Shown: in pieces, positions 51,550-60,941 of the stretch
Numbering within the stretch: the stretch's first letter is position 1
How the letters are laid out: the number at the start of each line of letters is the position of its first letter
DNA from: an uncultured Collinsella sp.
GTDB lineage: Bacteria; Actinomycetota; Coriobacteriia; Coriobacteriales; Coriobacteriaceae
Reading direction: 5' to 3'
Assembly: GCA_900541685.1 (NCBI GenBank)
Contig: UQKM01000005.1
Location: 47,816 to 111,815 of the forward strand
Length of the DNA: 64,000 bases
Notes under the pieces: generated by a model
Databases searched by the model: none
Seen by the model: only the letters and a program-made list of their open reading frames with translations
What the model was told of the DNA's origin: nothing
Translations under genes and position numbers: made by a program

Positions 51550-53796
51550 ATGACACTCGTATCCAAGACCTTTGAGCTGTACGGCAAGACCTACACCTTT
51601 GAGTCGGGCGAGCTTGCCAAGCAGGCCACCGGCGCCTGCCTGGTCAAGCAGGGCGACACCACGATGCTCGACACCGTGGTCGTCTCCAAGGAGCGCAAGA
51701 ACTACGACTTCTTCCCGCTGACCGTCGACTTCAACGAGAAGATGTACGCCGCCGGCCGCATCCCGGGTGGCTACCTCAAGCGTGAGGGCCGTCCCAGTGA
51801 GAAGGCCACGCTCACCGCGCGCATGATCGACCGTCCGATTCGCCCGAGCTTCCCGGACGGCTTCCGCAACGAGGTACACATCGTCGCTACCTCGCTCGTC
51901 GCCGACCAGGTCAACCCCTTTGACGTCATCAACGTCATGGGTGCCTCCCTGGCCATGACGCTCGGCGGCGTGCCCTTCGAGGGCCCGCTTGCCTGCGTGC
52001 GCATCGGCCGTAACGTGGAGACCGGCGAGTTTATCGTCAACCCCACCTACGAGGAGCGCGAGAACTCCGACCTGGACCTGGAGCTGGGCGGCTCTGCCGA
52101 CTTCATCTCGATGGTCGAGGCCGGCGCCGAGGAGATCTCCGAGGACGACATGCTCGCCGCCATGAAGTTTGGCCAGGAGGCCCTTGCCGCCTTCTGCCAG
52201 GCCCAGGACGAGTTCGTTGCCGAGTGGGAGCAGGTCAATGGCGCCATCGTCAAGAAGGAGTACCCGCTCGACCAGCCTGTCGAGGAGGTCCAGGAGCGCA
52301 TCTTCGCCCACTACGACGAGATGGCCGCCGCCCTTCGCGATGCCGACAAGCTCTCCCGTATCGGTAAGGTCGAGGCTCTGAAGGAGTCCATCCGTGCCGA
52401 GTTCACCGAGGAGGAGCAGGCCGCTTGGGAGCGCGAGATCCCCGTGGCGCTCAAGAAGCTCGAGAAGAAGGCTATGCGCACCATGGTCGTCGAGACCGGC
52501 GAGCGCGTCGACGGCCGTGCCGCCGATGAGATTCGCCCCATCATGGTGAAGGATAACTACCTGCCGCTCGTTCACGGCTCCGGTCTGTTCCAGCGTGGCC
52601 AGACCCAGGTGCTTTCCGTCCTGTCGCTCGGTATGCTCAACGAGGGTCAGCGTCTGGATACCATCGAGCCCACCGAGGGCAAGCGCTATATGCACCACTA
52701 CAACTTCCCGCCGTTCTGCACCGGCGAGACTGGCCGCATGGGCAGCCCCAAGCGCCGCGAGATCGGCCACGGCAACCTGGCCGAGCGCGCCCTGCTCCCG
52801 GTGCTCCCCGACGAGAACGAGTTCCCCTACGCTATTCGCGTGGTCTCCGAGGTCATGGAGTCCAACGGCTCCTCTTCGATGGCTTCGACCTGCGGCTCCA
52901 CGCTCGCCCTTATGGACGGCGGCGTGCCTATTAAGCGCCCGGTCTCCGGTATCGCCATGGGCCTGATCCAGGAGGAGGGCATGACCGTGGTCCTGTCCGA
53001 TATCCAGGGTCTCGAGGACTTCCTGGGCGACATGGACTTTAAGGTCACCGGCACCACCGAGGGCATTACCGCCCTGCAGATGGACAACAAGGCCACCGGT
53101 CTTACCTTCGACATCTTGGCCCGCGCCCTGCAGCAGGCCAAGGAGGGTCGCGCCTTCATCCTGCAGAAGATGCTCGATGTGATCCCCGAGCCGCGCCACA
53201 CCACGCGCAGCACCGCTCCGCGCATCGTCTCCATCCAGGTTCCGACCGACAAGATCCGCGACGTTATCGGTTCTGGTGGTAAGGTCATCCGCGGCATCCA
53301 GGACGAGACCGGTGCCTCGGTCGACATCCAGGAGGACGGCACCGTCTTTGTCGGCGGCACCGGCGAGTCCGTCGACCAGGCTGTCGAGCGCATCAAGCTC
53401 ATCATCAAGGTTCCCGAGCCGGGCGAGGAGTACACCGGTCGCGTTGTCTCCATCCAGCCCTTCGGTGCCTTCGTGAACCTTCTGCCCGGTAAGGACGGCC
53501 TGCTCCACATCTCCCGCGTCGCCAAGGGCCGCGTGGAGAAGGTCGAGGACGTCCTCAACGTGGGCGACGAGGTCAAGGTCGTCGTCATCGAGGTCGACGA
53601 CCGTGGCAAGATCTCGCTCGATCGTCTTGACAAGCCTGAGGCCCCGGCTCGCGCCGAGGGTGCCTCCGAGGGCGACGGCGAGCACTTCCAGCGTCGTGAG
53701 CGTCCGCGTCGCGAGCGCTCCGAGCGCAGCGACCGTCCGCGCCGTCCCGGTGACAACGGAGGCCGCAAGCCCCGCCGCCACCACGACGCCGAGTAA
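51550..53796 (+). CDS. pnp: Polyribonucleotide nucleotidyltransferase (PNPase)
   Basis: PNPase (748 residues) degrades RNA phosphorolytically from the 3' end. Two RNase PH domains (about 10-145 and 315-550) flank a helical domain. A KH domain (TDKIRDVIGSGGKVIRGI) and an S1 domain (GEEYTGRVVSIQPFGAFVNLLPGKDGLLH) follow. The last 50 residues are a basic Arg-rich tail (RRERPRRERSERSDRPRR), probably RNA-binding. ATG 51550 follows AAAGGAG. It lies just after rpsO, the usual order. Confidence 0.97.
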   Translation: MTLVSKTFELYGKTYTFESGELAKQATGACLVKQGDTTMLDTVVVSKERKNYDFFPLTVDFNEKMYAAGRIPGGYLKREGRPSEKATLTARMIDRPIRPSFPDGFRNEVHIVATSLVADQVNPFDVINVMGASLAMTLGGVPFEGPLACVRIGRNVETGEFIVNPTYEERENSDLDLELGGSADFISMVEAGAEEISEDDMLAAMKFGQEALAAFCQAQDEFVAEWEQVNGAIVKKEYPLDQPVEEVQERIFAHYDEMAAALRDADKLSRIGKVEALKESIRAEFTEEEQAAWEREIPVALKKLEKKAMRTMVVETGERVDGRAADEIRPIMVKDNYLPLVHGSGLFQRGQTQVLSVLSLGMLNEGQRLDTIEPTEGKRYMHHYNFPPFCTGETGRMGSPKRREIGHGNLAERALLPVLPDENEFPYAIRVVSEVMESNGSSSMASTCGSTLALMDGGVPIKRPVSGIAMGLIQEEGMTVVLSDIQGLEDFLGDMDFKVTGTTEGITALQMDNKATGLTFDILARALQQAKEGRAFILQKMLDVIPEPRHTTRSTAPRIVSIQVPTDKIRDVIGSGGKVIRGIQDETGASVDIQEDGTVFVGGTGESVDQAVERIKLIIKVPEPGEEYTGRVVSIQPFGAFVNLLPGKDGLLHISRVAKGRVEKVEDVLNVGDEVKVVVIEVDDRGKISLDRLDKPEAPARAEGASEGDGEHFQRRERPRRERSERSDRPRRPGDNGGRKPRRHHDAE

Positions 53797-53819
53797 CAGC
53801 CGTACATAACCAGCACCGC

Positions 53820-53850
53820 AAGGGCGACTCCGGACAGGGGTCGCCCTTTT
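53820..53850 (+). terminator. Rho-independent terminator after pnp
   Basis: AAGGGCGAC (53820-53828) pairs with GTCGCCCTT (53840-53848), followed by TTTTGC. The outer arm of palindromic element A starts inside this T tract. Confidence 0.85.
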
Positions 53851-53988
53851 GCTTGCGCCCGGGAGGGCCGCATATGAAGTTTCCTGCTCTACAGTCCTGC
53901 GCAAGATGGAAAGCACATTAAGTGCTTTCCTTTGCGTGCGGAACTCGCGATAAACTTCATATGCGGCCCTCTCGGGCGCAAGCAAAAG
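53846..53988. repeat. Palindromic structured element, copy A
   Basis: Outer arms 53846-53882 and 53952-53988 are complementary over 36 of 37 bases. Inside lies an 83-nt core (53876-53958) bounded by GAAGTTT and AAACTTC, with an inner nine-base stem GGAAAGCAC/GTGCTTTCC around ATTAA. The core is 87% identical (72 of 83) to the reverse complement of copy B. No protein is encoded. Orientation and function are unknown. Confidence 0.85.
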
Positions 53989-54115
53989 GACTGGTTAGTG
54001 CCGCTCGCTATTTAGTTAGACAGTCTATTCAGTAGTCAGATTTCAGATCTGTAGATAGCCGCAGCAGCATCTTCCCAGATAAAACCGACCAAAATAAACC
54101 TGTCCCTTTTTGGCA

Positions 54116-54248
54116 GGTTTCCCGTGGGGCGGGCACTGATGAAGTTTATCGCGAGTTCCGCACGAACAGGAGGCCACTTAATGTGGCCTCCGTCGTGAGC
54201 AGGACTGTAGAGCAGGAAACTTCATCAGTGCCCGCCCCACGGGAAACC
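54116..54248. repeat. Palindromic structured element, copy B (inverted relative to A)
   Basis: Outer arms 54116-54147 and 54217-54248 are perfectly complementary over 32 bases. The core (54141-54223) carries the inner stem GGAGGCCAC/GTGGCCTCC. Relative to copy A, three base pairs of that stem change on both sides, keeping the pairing. The outer arms beyond the core share no sequence with A. Small hairpins lie on both flanks (AAACCTG/CAGGTTT and AAACCGG/CCGGTTT). The 127 bases between A and B show nothing else. Confidence 0.85.
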
Positions 54249-54436
54249 GGCGGGATAGACCGGTTTGGATGGGGCTTTGATGCATGGGTGGTCTGTTGGT
54301 GGGCAAATGGGTATCATACTGTGGTTATTGCATCGACTCTGCGATGCGTGTTTGTACGTTCCCGGCGGTCGGTTTGCCAGAAGCGCCCCGTCGGTTGTTC
54401 CAGACCCGTTTCGAAGAAAGGAAACCACACTCACCT

Positions 54437-56107
54437 ATGGCAGCTAAAAAATCATCTCCCTTGAAGATCATTCCGCTCGGCGGCCTTGACGGCATCGGCA
54501 AGAACATGACGGTCTTCGAGTGCGGCGACGACATGGTGCTCGTCGACGCTGGCCTCATGTTCCCCGACGATTCTCAGCCCGGTATCGACCTGGTGCTTCC
54601 CGACTACACGTATGTTTTGGAGAACGAGGAGAAGCTCCGCGGCATCGTCGTCACCCACGGACACGAGGACCACACCGGCTCGCTTCCGTACCTGCTGCAA
54701 GACCTCAACAATAAGGTGCCCATCTTCTCGAGCAAGCTCACGCTCGGCTTTATCGAGGGCAAGCTCTCCGAGTTCCGCATCCGCGCGCCCAAGTTCCGTG
54801 AGGTCAAGGGCGGCAGCCACGTCAATCTGGGTGGCATCTCGCTCGACTTCTTCTCGATGACGCACTCCATTCCGGGTGCACTGGGCGTGTTCATTCGCAC
54901 CAACCAGGGCACGGTTATGCACACCGGCGACTTTAAGCTCGACCAGACGCCCATCGATGGTGTCACGCCCGACTATGCCGCTATCAGCCGCTTTGCCAAG
55001 CAGGGCATCGACCTGCTGCTTTCCGACTCCACCAATGCCACGGTTCCCGGCTTTACCAAGTCCGAGGCCGAGGTTGGTCCCAACCTGCTGCACGCCATCA
55101 AGAACGCCCCGGGTCGCGTGTTCGTCGCATCGTTCTCGAGCCACATCCATCGTTTGCAGCAGATCTGCGATGCCGCCCGCAAGTGCGGCCGTAAGGTCGT
55201 TGTGACCGGTCGCTCCATGCTCACGAACACCCGCGTGGCGCGCGAGCTCGGTTATCTCAACATCGATGATGCCGATATCATCGATGCCTTCGATATTGAT
55301 AACCTGCCTGACGACAAGATCGTCGTCATGTGCACTGGTTCGCAGGGCGAGCCGCTGTCGGCCCTGTCCCGCATGGCCAATGGCGAGCACAAGACGCTCT
55401 CCATCCACGAGGGCGATACCGTTATCCTCTCGGCAACTCCCGTTCCCGGCAACGAGAAGGCCGTCCAGCAGGTCGTCAACAGCCTGGCCAAGCTCGGCTG
55501 CGACGTGTGGGATAAGAACCGCGCCCTCGTTCACGTCTCGGGTCACGGTAGCCAGGAGGAGCTCAAGCTCCTGATGGCCATGGCCAAGCCTACGTACTTT
55601 ATGCCGGTCCACGGCGAGGCCGTGCATCTGCGCGCCCATGCTCAACTTGCACGCAAGATGGGCCTCAAGGACGATCATATCTTTATCCTCGACAACGGCG
55701 ATACGCTTGAGATGCGTGGCGGTATCGTCAAGCGCGGTACGCCCGTCGAGTCTGGTGTCGTCTACGTCGACGGACTGCGCATCGGCGATACCGACCCCAT
55801 CGTTCTGCGCGATCGTCAGAAGCTTGCCAACGACGGTATGGTCACGGCTGTCGCTATCGTTTCGCTCAAGCACAAGAAGATCGAGGCCATCGAGTTCTCG
55901 GGCCGCGGCGTCTCCTTTGCCATCGACGACCAGTTCTCCGAGGACGCCTCGGCGTCCATCATGAAGACGATTGAGAAGGGCAAGTTCAGCTTTACGAGCA
56001 GCGGTTCCGATGCCATTCGCAAGGCCGTGCGCGACTCGCTCTCTAACTTTATCTGGAGCCGTACGCGCACTCGTCCGATGATCATCCCGGTCGTCATGGA
56101 GGTTTAG
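54437..56107 (+). CDS. rnj: Ribonuclease J
   Basis: RNase J (556 residues) is a 5'-3' exo- and endoribonuclease of RNA turnover. The metallo-beta-lactamase site has THGHEDHTGSLP (His74-His79), the HTGDFKLDQTP and SDSTNAT blocks, the beta-CASP region, and SGHGSQEELKLLM. ATG 54437 follows GAAAGGAAACC. A longer frame reaching 54284 lacks a ribosome binding site. TATCAT at 54312 could be its -10. It is first in an rnj-ftsK-rodZ run, and pnp, another RNA-decay enzyme, lies upstream. Confidence 0.96.
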   Translation: MAAKKSSPLKIIPLGGLDGIGKNMTVFECGDDMVLVDAGLMFPDDSQPGIDLVLPDYTYVLENEEKLRGIVVTHGHEDHTGSLPYLLQDLNNKVPIFSSKLTLGFIEGKLSEFRIRAPKFREVKGGSHVNLGGISLDFFSMTHSIPGALGVFIRTNQGTVMHTGDFKLDQTPIDGVTPDYAAISRFAKQGIDLLLSDSTNATVPGFTKSEAEVGPNLLHAIKNAPGRVFVASFSSHIHRLQQICDAARKCGRKVVVTGRSMLTNTRVARELGYLNIDDADIIDAFDIDNLPDDKIVVMCTGSQGEPLSALSRMANGEHKTLSIHEGDTVILSATPVPGNEKAVQQVVNSLAKLGCDVWDKNRALVHVSGHGSQEELKLLMAMAKPTYFMPVHGEAVHLRAHAQLARKMGLKDDHIFILDNGDTLEMRGGIVKRGTPVESGVVYVDGLRIGDTDPIVLRDRQKLANDGMVTAVAIVSLKHKKIEAIEFSGRGVSFAIDDQFSEDASASIMKTIEKGKFSFTSSGSDAIRKAVRDSLSNFIWSRTRTRPMIIPVVMEV

Positions 56108-56108
56108 T

Positions 56109-58889
56109 TTGGCGCGCGGATCTGCTCAAAACGCCAAAGGCAATAAAGCCAACAACCAACCGGCATCTGCTAAGGGTGCCGGTTCCCATCTTCGTGCCAA
56201 TAAGGGCCACGAGGCCGAGTTCGACGATTTTGAGCCCCTGGTCGAGCCTTCGGCCAACCGCGATATCGCCGGCGTGGTCATTGCCGTTTTGGCGATTGCG
56301 TCCTTTATTGCCGTGATTTCGCCGGCGACCGCACCTGTTACGGCTGTGGTCGCTGGTTTCTACCACCTTGGCTTTGGTCTGGGCGCCTACGTGCTGCCGA
56401 TCGTTATTTTGCTGTTTGCCGCCACGCTCTTTTTAGGCGAGGACTCGCCGCTCAACGTGCGCTCTGTTGCGGGCGGCGCCGTGGTCTTTATCGCCGTCGT
56501 CTCCCTTCTTTCACTGATGGTGCCGGGTACGAGCGACTCGTGCGACCTTATGTTCACGCCGCAAAACCTGTCCGCCTCGGGTGGCTACATCGGTGCGTTT
56601 ATTGCGAGCGCGCTGCAGAATGCCCTGGGTAAGCCTATTGCGATGGTGGTCCTGTTGGGTCTGGCCGTCGTCGGCTTTGTCATCATCGGCTTTTCGGTGG
56701 GCGGCGTTTTGCGCTCTGCCCGCGACCGTGCGGCCGATTTTGCCGAGCGCCGTCGTGCCGACGTCAACGCGAGTCCGTGGGGTGACGACGAAGCCCTGTC
56801 GGTGCCCGGCGTTGCTCGGCCGCACCTGAGCATTCTTCGTCAAAAGGGATCCGATATGTCCGTGACCACGGTCATGGGCAACAATGCCGACCCGGTTCTG
56901 GACGATGACGACGAGGACGAGGATCCGTTTGTCGACGTGTCCGATGTCGTGGAGGCCGAGCGTGCTAAGACCACGCTGCTCCCGCGCCGTCATGCCAGGA
57001 AAGGCAAGTCGGCTCCTAAGCTCAATACGAGTGAGCCCGACCCGTCTTGGTCCGAGAGCGAGATTGAGCTTACCGAGGGTGATGACGAGGACGACGAGTC
57101 CCCGCTCGAGACTGCTAAAACCACCTTGCTGCCGCGACGTCAGGCAAAGCGCGGTCAGGTGACCGGCCAGCTTTCGATGGAGGACCATCCGGACAAGGTC
57201 GACGAGTCCGAACCGCCGTTTGCCGTGAATCCCGTCTCGGCCGCCCCTCAAATTCCTGATTTCCTCAAGCATCCCAAGGTTGCTGATACGGCTGTCGCGG
57301 GCGCTGCCGAGGCGTCTACTTCTAGCGATGGGGGAGCGGACAATGCCCCCGCGGATAACGAGGGCGAAGATGAGGACGGCCTTAAGCTTCCGCCGCTCGA
57401 AATCCTGCATGCAAACCCTCAGTCCGCTTCTGCCGCGTCTTCGGATAAGGAGCTGGAACAGACCGCCGAGTCGTTGCAGTCTACGCTGCTTGAGTTTGGC
57501 CGTAGCGCTCGCGTCGTCGGCTGGATTGCCGGCCCCACGGTGACGACCTTTAAGCTGCAACCCGGCGAGGGCGAGCGCGTGAGCAAGATTTCGAGCCTTG
57601 AGGACGACATCGCGCTGTCGCTTGCTGCTCAGTCCGTGCGTATCTTTGCGCCGATTCCCGGCACCTCGCTCGTGGGTATCGAGATTCCCAATCGCAAGCG
57701 TCAGAACGTCAACTTGGGCGACGTGCTGCCCTATGTTAAGGGCGGTCCGCTTGAGCTTGCCATCGGCCGCGATGCAGAGGGCACGCCGGTCGTCGCCGAC
57801 CTCGCCAAGATGCCCCACCTGCTGATCGCCGGTACCACGGGTTCCGGTAAGTCGGTCATGATCAACTCCATTATCACGACCCTGCTCATGCGCGCCCTTC
57901 CCGAGGACGTTCGCTTGATCATGGTCGACCCCAAGCGCGTCGAGCTCGCAGGCTATAACGGCCTGCCGCATCTTTACGTGCCCGTGGTGACCGAGCCCAA
58001 GCAGGCCGCGAGTGCCTTGCAGTGGGCGGTGTCCGAGATGGAGCGCCGCCTGAAGGTCTTCGAGCGCCTTAACGTGCGCAAGATCTCGACCTATAACGAA
58101 AAGCAGGCCGCCGGCGAGTTTGAGCATTACGATAACCCGCCGCAAAAGATGCCCTACCTGGTCATCATCATCGACGAGCTTTCGGACCTGATGATGGTTG
58201 CCGGCAAGGACGTCGAGGCTTCGATTGTGCGTATCGCCCAGCTGGGCCGTGCCGCCGGTATCCACCTTATCGTGGCGACTCAGCGTCCGAGCTCCAACGT
58301 GGTGACGGGTCTCATCAAGGCAAACATTACCAACCGTATCGCCTTTAACGTCGCAACGGGCATCGACTCCCGCGTCATCATCGACCAGATGGGTGCCGAA
58401 AAGCTCACCGGCTTGGGTGACATGCTGTTCTCAAAGGTCGACTGGGGCAAGCCCCGCCGTATCCAGGGCTGCTTTGTTTCGGATGACGAGATCAACGAGA
58501 TTGTCGAGTTCGTCAAGTCGCAAAGCGAGCCTGACTACCATGAGGAGATCCTATCGGCCGTGGCACCTGCCTCCATGTCCATGGCGGGTGGCGGCGGCAT
58601 CGTGCGCACCGGCGTCGCCGAGCCCCAGGACGACGATCCGCTTATCTGGGAAGCCGCTCATATTGTGGTGGAATCGCAGCTGGGCTCCACATCTGGCCTG
58701 CAGCGCCGCCTGAAGGTTGGCTATGCGCGCGCCGGGCGTATTATGGACATGCTGGAAGAAAAGGGTGTCGTCGGACCGCCCGACGGTTCCAAGCCGCGCG
58801 AGGTCCTGCTGGATGAAGAAGGCCTTGCCGCGCTGGAATCCGTCGACGCCGAGATGGCACGTGAAGATCGTGAGTTTGGAGGATTCTGA
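56109..58889 (+). CDS. ftsK: DNA translocase FtsK/SpoIIIE
   Basis: FtsK (926 residues) pumps chromosomal DNA at the division septum. Four membrane helices (about 50-205) follow a basic start. An acidic linker (about 250-430) contains a repeated TTLLPRR-type motif (KTTLLPRRHARKGK, KTTLLPRRQAKRGQ). The motor has Walker A GTTGSGKS (about 576-583) and Walker B LVIIIDELSDLM. The C-terminal gamma winged helix (RRLKVGYARAGRIMDMLEEKG) reads orienting sequences. TTG 56109 is 1 nt after rnj. It overlaps the next gene in TGATG. Confidence 0.96.
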   Translation: MARGSAQNAKGNKANNQPASAKGAGSHLRANKGHEAEFDDFEPLVEPSANRDIAGVVIAVLAIASFIAVISPATAPVTAVVAGFYHLGFGLGAYVLPIVILLFAATLFLGEDSPLNVRSVAGGAVVFIAVVSLLSLMVPGTSDSCDLMFTPQNLSASGGYIGAFIASALQNALGKPIAMVVLLGLAVVGFVIIGFSVGGVLRSARDRAADFAERRRADVNASPWGDDEALSVPGVARPHLSILRQKGSDMSVTTVMGNNADPVLDDDDEDEDPFVDVSDVVEAERAKTTLLPRRHARKGKSAPKLNTSEPDPSWSESEIELTEGDDEDDESPLETAKTTLLPRRQAKRGQVTGQLSMEDHPDKVDESEPPFAVNPVSAAPQIPDFLKHPKVADTAVAGAAEASTSSDGGADNAPADNEGEDEDGLKLPPLEILHANPQSASAASSDKELEQTAESLQSTLLEFGRSARVVGWIAGPTVTTFKLQPGEGERVSKISSLEDDIALSLAAQSVRIFAPIPGTSLVGIEIPNRKRQNVNLGDVLPYVKGGPLELAIGRDAEGTPVVADLAKMPHLLIAGTTGSGKSVMINSIITTLLMRALPEDVRLIMVDPKRVELAGYNGLPHLYVPVVTEPKQAASALQWAVSEMERRLKVFERLNVRKISTYNEKQAAGEFEHYDNPPQKMPYLVIIIDELSDLMMVAGKDVEASIVRIAQLGRAAGIHLIVATQRPSSNVVTGLIKANITNRIAFNVATGIDSRVIIDQMGAEKLTGLGDMLFSKVDWGKPRRIQGCFVSDDEINEIVEFVKSQSEPDYHEEILSAVAPASMSMAGGGGIVRTGVAEPQDDDPLIWEAAHIVVESQLGSTSGLQRRLKVGYARAGRIMDMLEEKGVVGPPDGSKPREVLLDEEGLAALESVDAEMAREDREFGGF

Positions 58890-60391
58890 TGGCTGCACGC
58901 TTTGGTGACATGCTGCTCGAGCAGCGTCGCCGAATGGGCCTTTCCATTCAGCAGGTCGCCAACACCATCAAAATCAGGCCGCAGATCATCGAGTTTTTCG
59001 AAACCGGTAATTTTGCATCGATGCCCCCGCGCGGTTATGCCCAGGGCATGATTTCGAGCTACGCACGCTTTTTGGGCCTCAATCCGCGCGAGGTCGTCAA
59101 CGCTTATTTTGATGAACTCATGGCATATGAACGCGAGACGTCGCAGCAGGGCGGTCGTTTTCAGGACGCCGCCGGCTACGTCAATTCGCGTTCCTCGGTC
59201 GACAACGGCCGTTTCCTGATGGTTCAGGACGGGCGTTCGACGCGTTATGGCCAGCGCCCTCAGCAGGCTGGCTATATTACCGAGTCTGGCTCGAGCGAGG
59301 AGATTCGTTCTCAGCGCGATCGTTTTCGCAGCACGCCGGCGCCCGAGGAGCGCGCACTCCCCGCTGCCCGCGGTGTCGCTCGTGACCCTCGTGCCGGCTA
59401 CGGCGATGGCGGTTATTCCGATCGCGGGTACCGTGGCGTTTCTTCCGGTCGTCCGCGCGGCGGCTATGCAGACGCCGATACTACGCAGGTGACGCCTCGC
59501 CTTCGATCTCAGTCGCAGCCCTATAGCCAGCGTTCCTCAGCGGCTCGTTCGGGCCAGCGCAACTACCAGGGTCGTGGCGAGCTCGCCCCCCGCTCGGGTC
59601 AGCGCAATATGCAGCGCCAAGGTAGCTATCGCGGACGTTCCGACAATAACCGCGGTCGTATGCCCCAAGGCACTGGTCGCGGTGGCTCCAATCGTGGGCG
59701 CGGCGGTGGGCGTGCTCTCCAGAACAACGGTCTCGATCCTCGTATCGTTTACGCCGGTATCGGCGCCGTGGCGCTGCTGCTGATCGTGCTCATCGTGGTG
59801 CTCCTGCGTGGCTGCGGCTCCTCGGCGCCCGAGTCGACGCCCGAGACGCCCGTTGCCACCAAGACAACGACTAAAAAGTCTTCCAACAAGACCGAATCCG
59901 TCGATGAGGATGAAGATACCGATAAGACGACGGACGAGTCGACCGATTCGGACGCCGCCAAGACGACGGCCAAGAAGGAAGAGAACGAGGTCACAAAGGT
60001 CAAGATCTCCGTTGCCAAGGGCAAGACTGCTTGGATTGAGGTCAAGGTTGATGGCAAGTCGGTCTATGGCGCCCAGGCGACCGGCCCCTTTGAGCAGGAA
60101 TATACGCCCGAGTCCTCGATCGAGATCACCACGTCCAAGCCTTCCGATGTCACCGTTACCAAGAACGGTGAAAAGGTCCGCTACGACACTAAGACGTCGG
60201 GCGTGGCACGCGTGACGATCACCGTTCCCAAGAAGGAGACGACCGACTCCGAGGACGGCGAGAGCACTGACGGCACCGATGATGCCAACAGCGCGGATGG
60301 AACCGAGGCCCAGTCCACGGAGGGCACCAATACCGCTACCGACGGTCAAACGACGACCGATTCTACCGATTATTCGTACGACAGCTACTAA
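58889..60391 (+). CDS. RodZ-like membrane protein with HTH domain and Arg/Gly-rich linker
   Basis: This 500-residue protein has an N-terminal helix-turn-helix of the RodZ type (GDMLLEQRRRMGLSIQQVANTIKIRPQIIEFFETGNF, about 5-75). A long disordered linker (about 90-285), rich in Arg, Gly, Ser and Gln, has many RG/RGG steps. One membrane helix (about 290-310) and an external DUF4115-like beta domain (about 370-450) follow, with a Thr/Ser/Asp tail. RodZ links MreB to cell-wall synthesis; the function here is inferred. The RG-rich linker is unusual. It overlaps ftsK. Confidence 0.8.
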   Translation: MAARFGDMLLEQRRRMGLSIQQVANTIKIRPQIIEFFETGNFASMPPRGYAQGMISSYARFLGLNPREVVNAYFDELMAYERETSQQGGRFQDAAGYVNSRSSVDNGRFLMVQDGRSTRYGQRPQQAGYITESGSSEEIRSQRDRFRSTPAPEERALPAARGVARDPRAGYGDGGYSDRGYRGVSSGRPRGGYADADTTQVTPRLRSQSQPYSQRSSAARSGQRNYQGRGELAPRSGQRNMQRQGSYRGRSDNNRGRMPQGTGRGGSNRGRGGGRALQNNGLDPRIVYAGIGAVALLLIVLIVVLLRGCGSSAPESTPETPVATKTTTKKSSNKTESVDEDEDTDKTTDESTDSDAAKTTAKKEENEVTKVKISVAKGKTAWIEVKVDGKSVYGAQATGPFEQEYTPESSIEITTSKPSDVTVTKNGEKVRYDTKTSGVARVTITVPKKETTDSEDGESTDGTDDANSADGTEAQSTEGTNTATDGQTTTDSTDYSYDSY

Positions 60392-60417
60392 GCCGCTCGT
60401 AAGCGAAAGGATTAACC

Positions 60418-60915
60418 ATGGCTAAAGATTCCAGCTTCGACGTCGTGTCCGAGGTTAATATGCAGGAGGTCGACAACGCCTTCCAGCAGACCACGCGCGA
60501 GATTTCCCAGCGCTATGACCTGAAGGACTCCGGCGCCACCATCGAGCTTTCGAAGGGCGACAAACTCTTTACGGTCAACGCCCCGGCCGACTTTGTCTCC
60601 AAGCAGATCATCGATGTCTTGAGCTCCAAGCTCATCAAGCGCGGCATCGATCTTAAGGCCGTGTCCTGGGATGCGCCTCAGGCTGCATCGGGCGGCACCG
60701 TGCGCGTGCTCGGTCACATCGTCGAGGGTATCGACCAGACGACTGCCAAGAAGATCAATAAGGACATTAAGGATCAGAAGCTCAAGGTCAAGGTGACGAT
60801 TGAGGCCGACAAACTGCGTGTTTCCTCTGCTTCCAAGGATGCGCTGCAGACCGTGATCCAGTTCCTGCGCGACCAGGACTACGGTCAGCCGCTGCAGTTC
60901 ACCAACTACCGCTAA
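60418..60915 (+). CDS. yajQ: YajQ family cyclic-di-GMP-binding / nucleotide-binding protein
   Basis: YajQ (165 residues, UPF0234). The family start KDSSFDVVSEVNMQEVDNAFQQTTREISQRYDLKDS and end QTVIQFLRDQDYGQPLQFTNYR are both present. Relatives in Xanthomonas bind cyclic-di-GMP; its role in Actinobacteria is unknown. ATG 60418 follows GAAAGGA. Confidence 0.94.
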   Translation: MAKDSSFDVVSEVNMQEVDNAFQQTTREISQRYDLKDSGATIELSKGDKLFTVNAPADFVSKQIIDVLSSKLIKRGIDLKAVSWDAPQAASGGTVRVLGHIVEGIDQTTAKKINKDIKDQKLKVKVTIEADKLRVSSASKDALQTVIQFLRDQDYGQPLQFTNYR

Positions 60916-60941
60916 TTCATTCGAAAGGACCGCTCTCCAAC

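Noticed and set aside
53846..54248. Reading the pnp-rnj palindromes as a CRISPR array or integron attC sites
   Set aside because: There are only two copies in inverted orientation with no regularly spaced direct repeats, no cas genes and no integrase. GTTAGAC near 54015 resembles an attC core but lies outside the palindromes.
54183..54464. A 93-codon frame crossing element B toward rnj
   Set aside because: It runs through a perfect palindrome and the rnj leader, has no ribosome binding site and shows no recognisable protein features.
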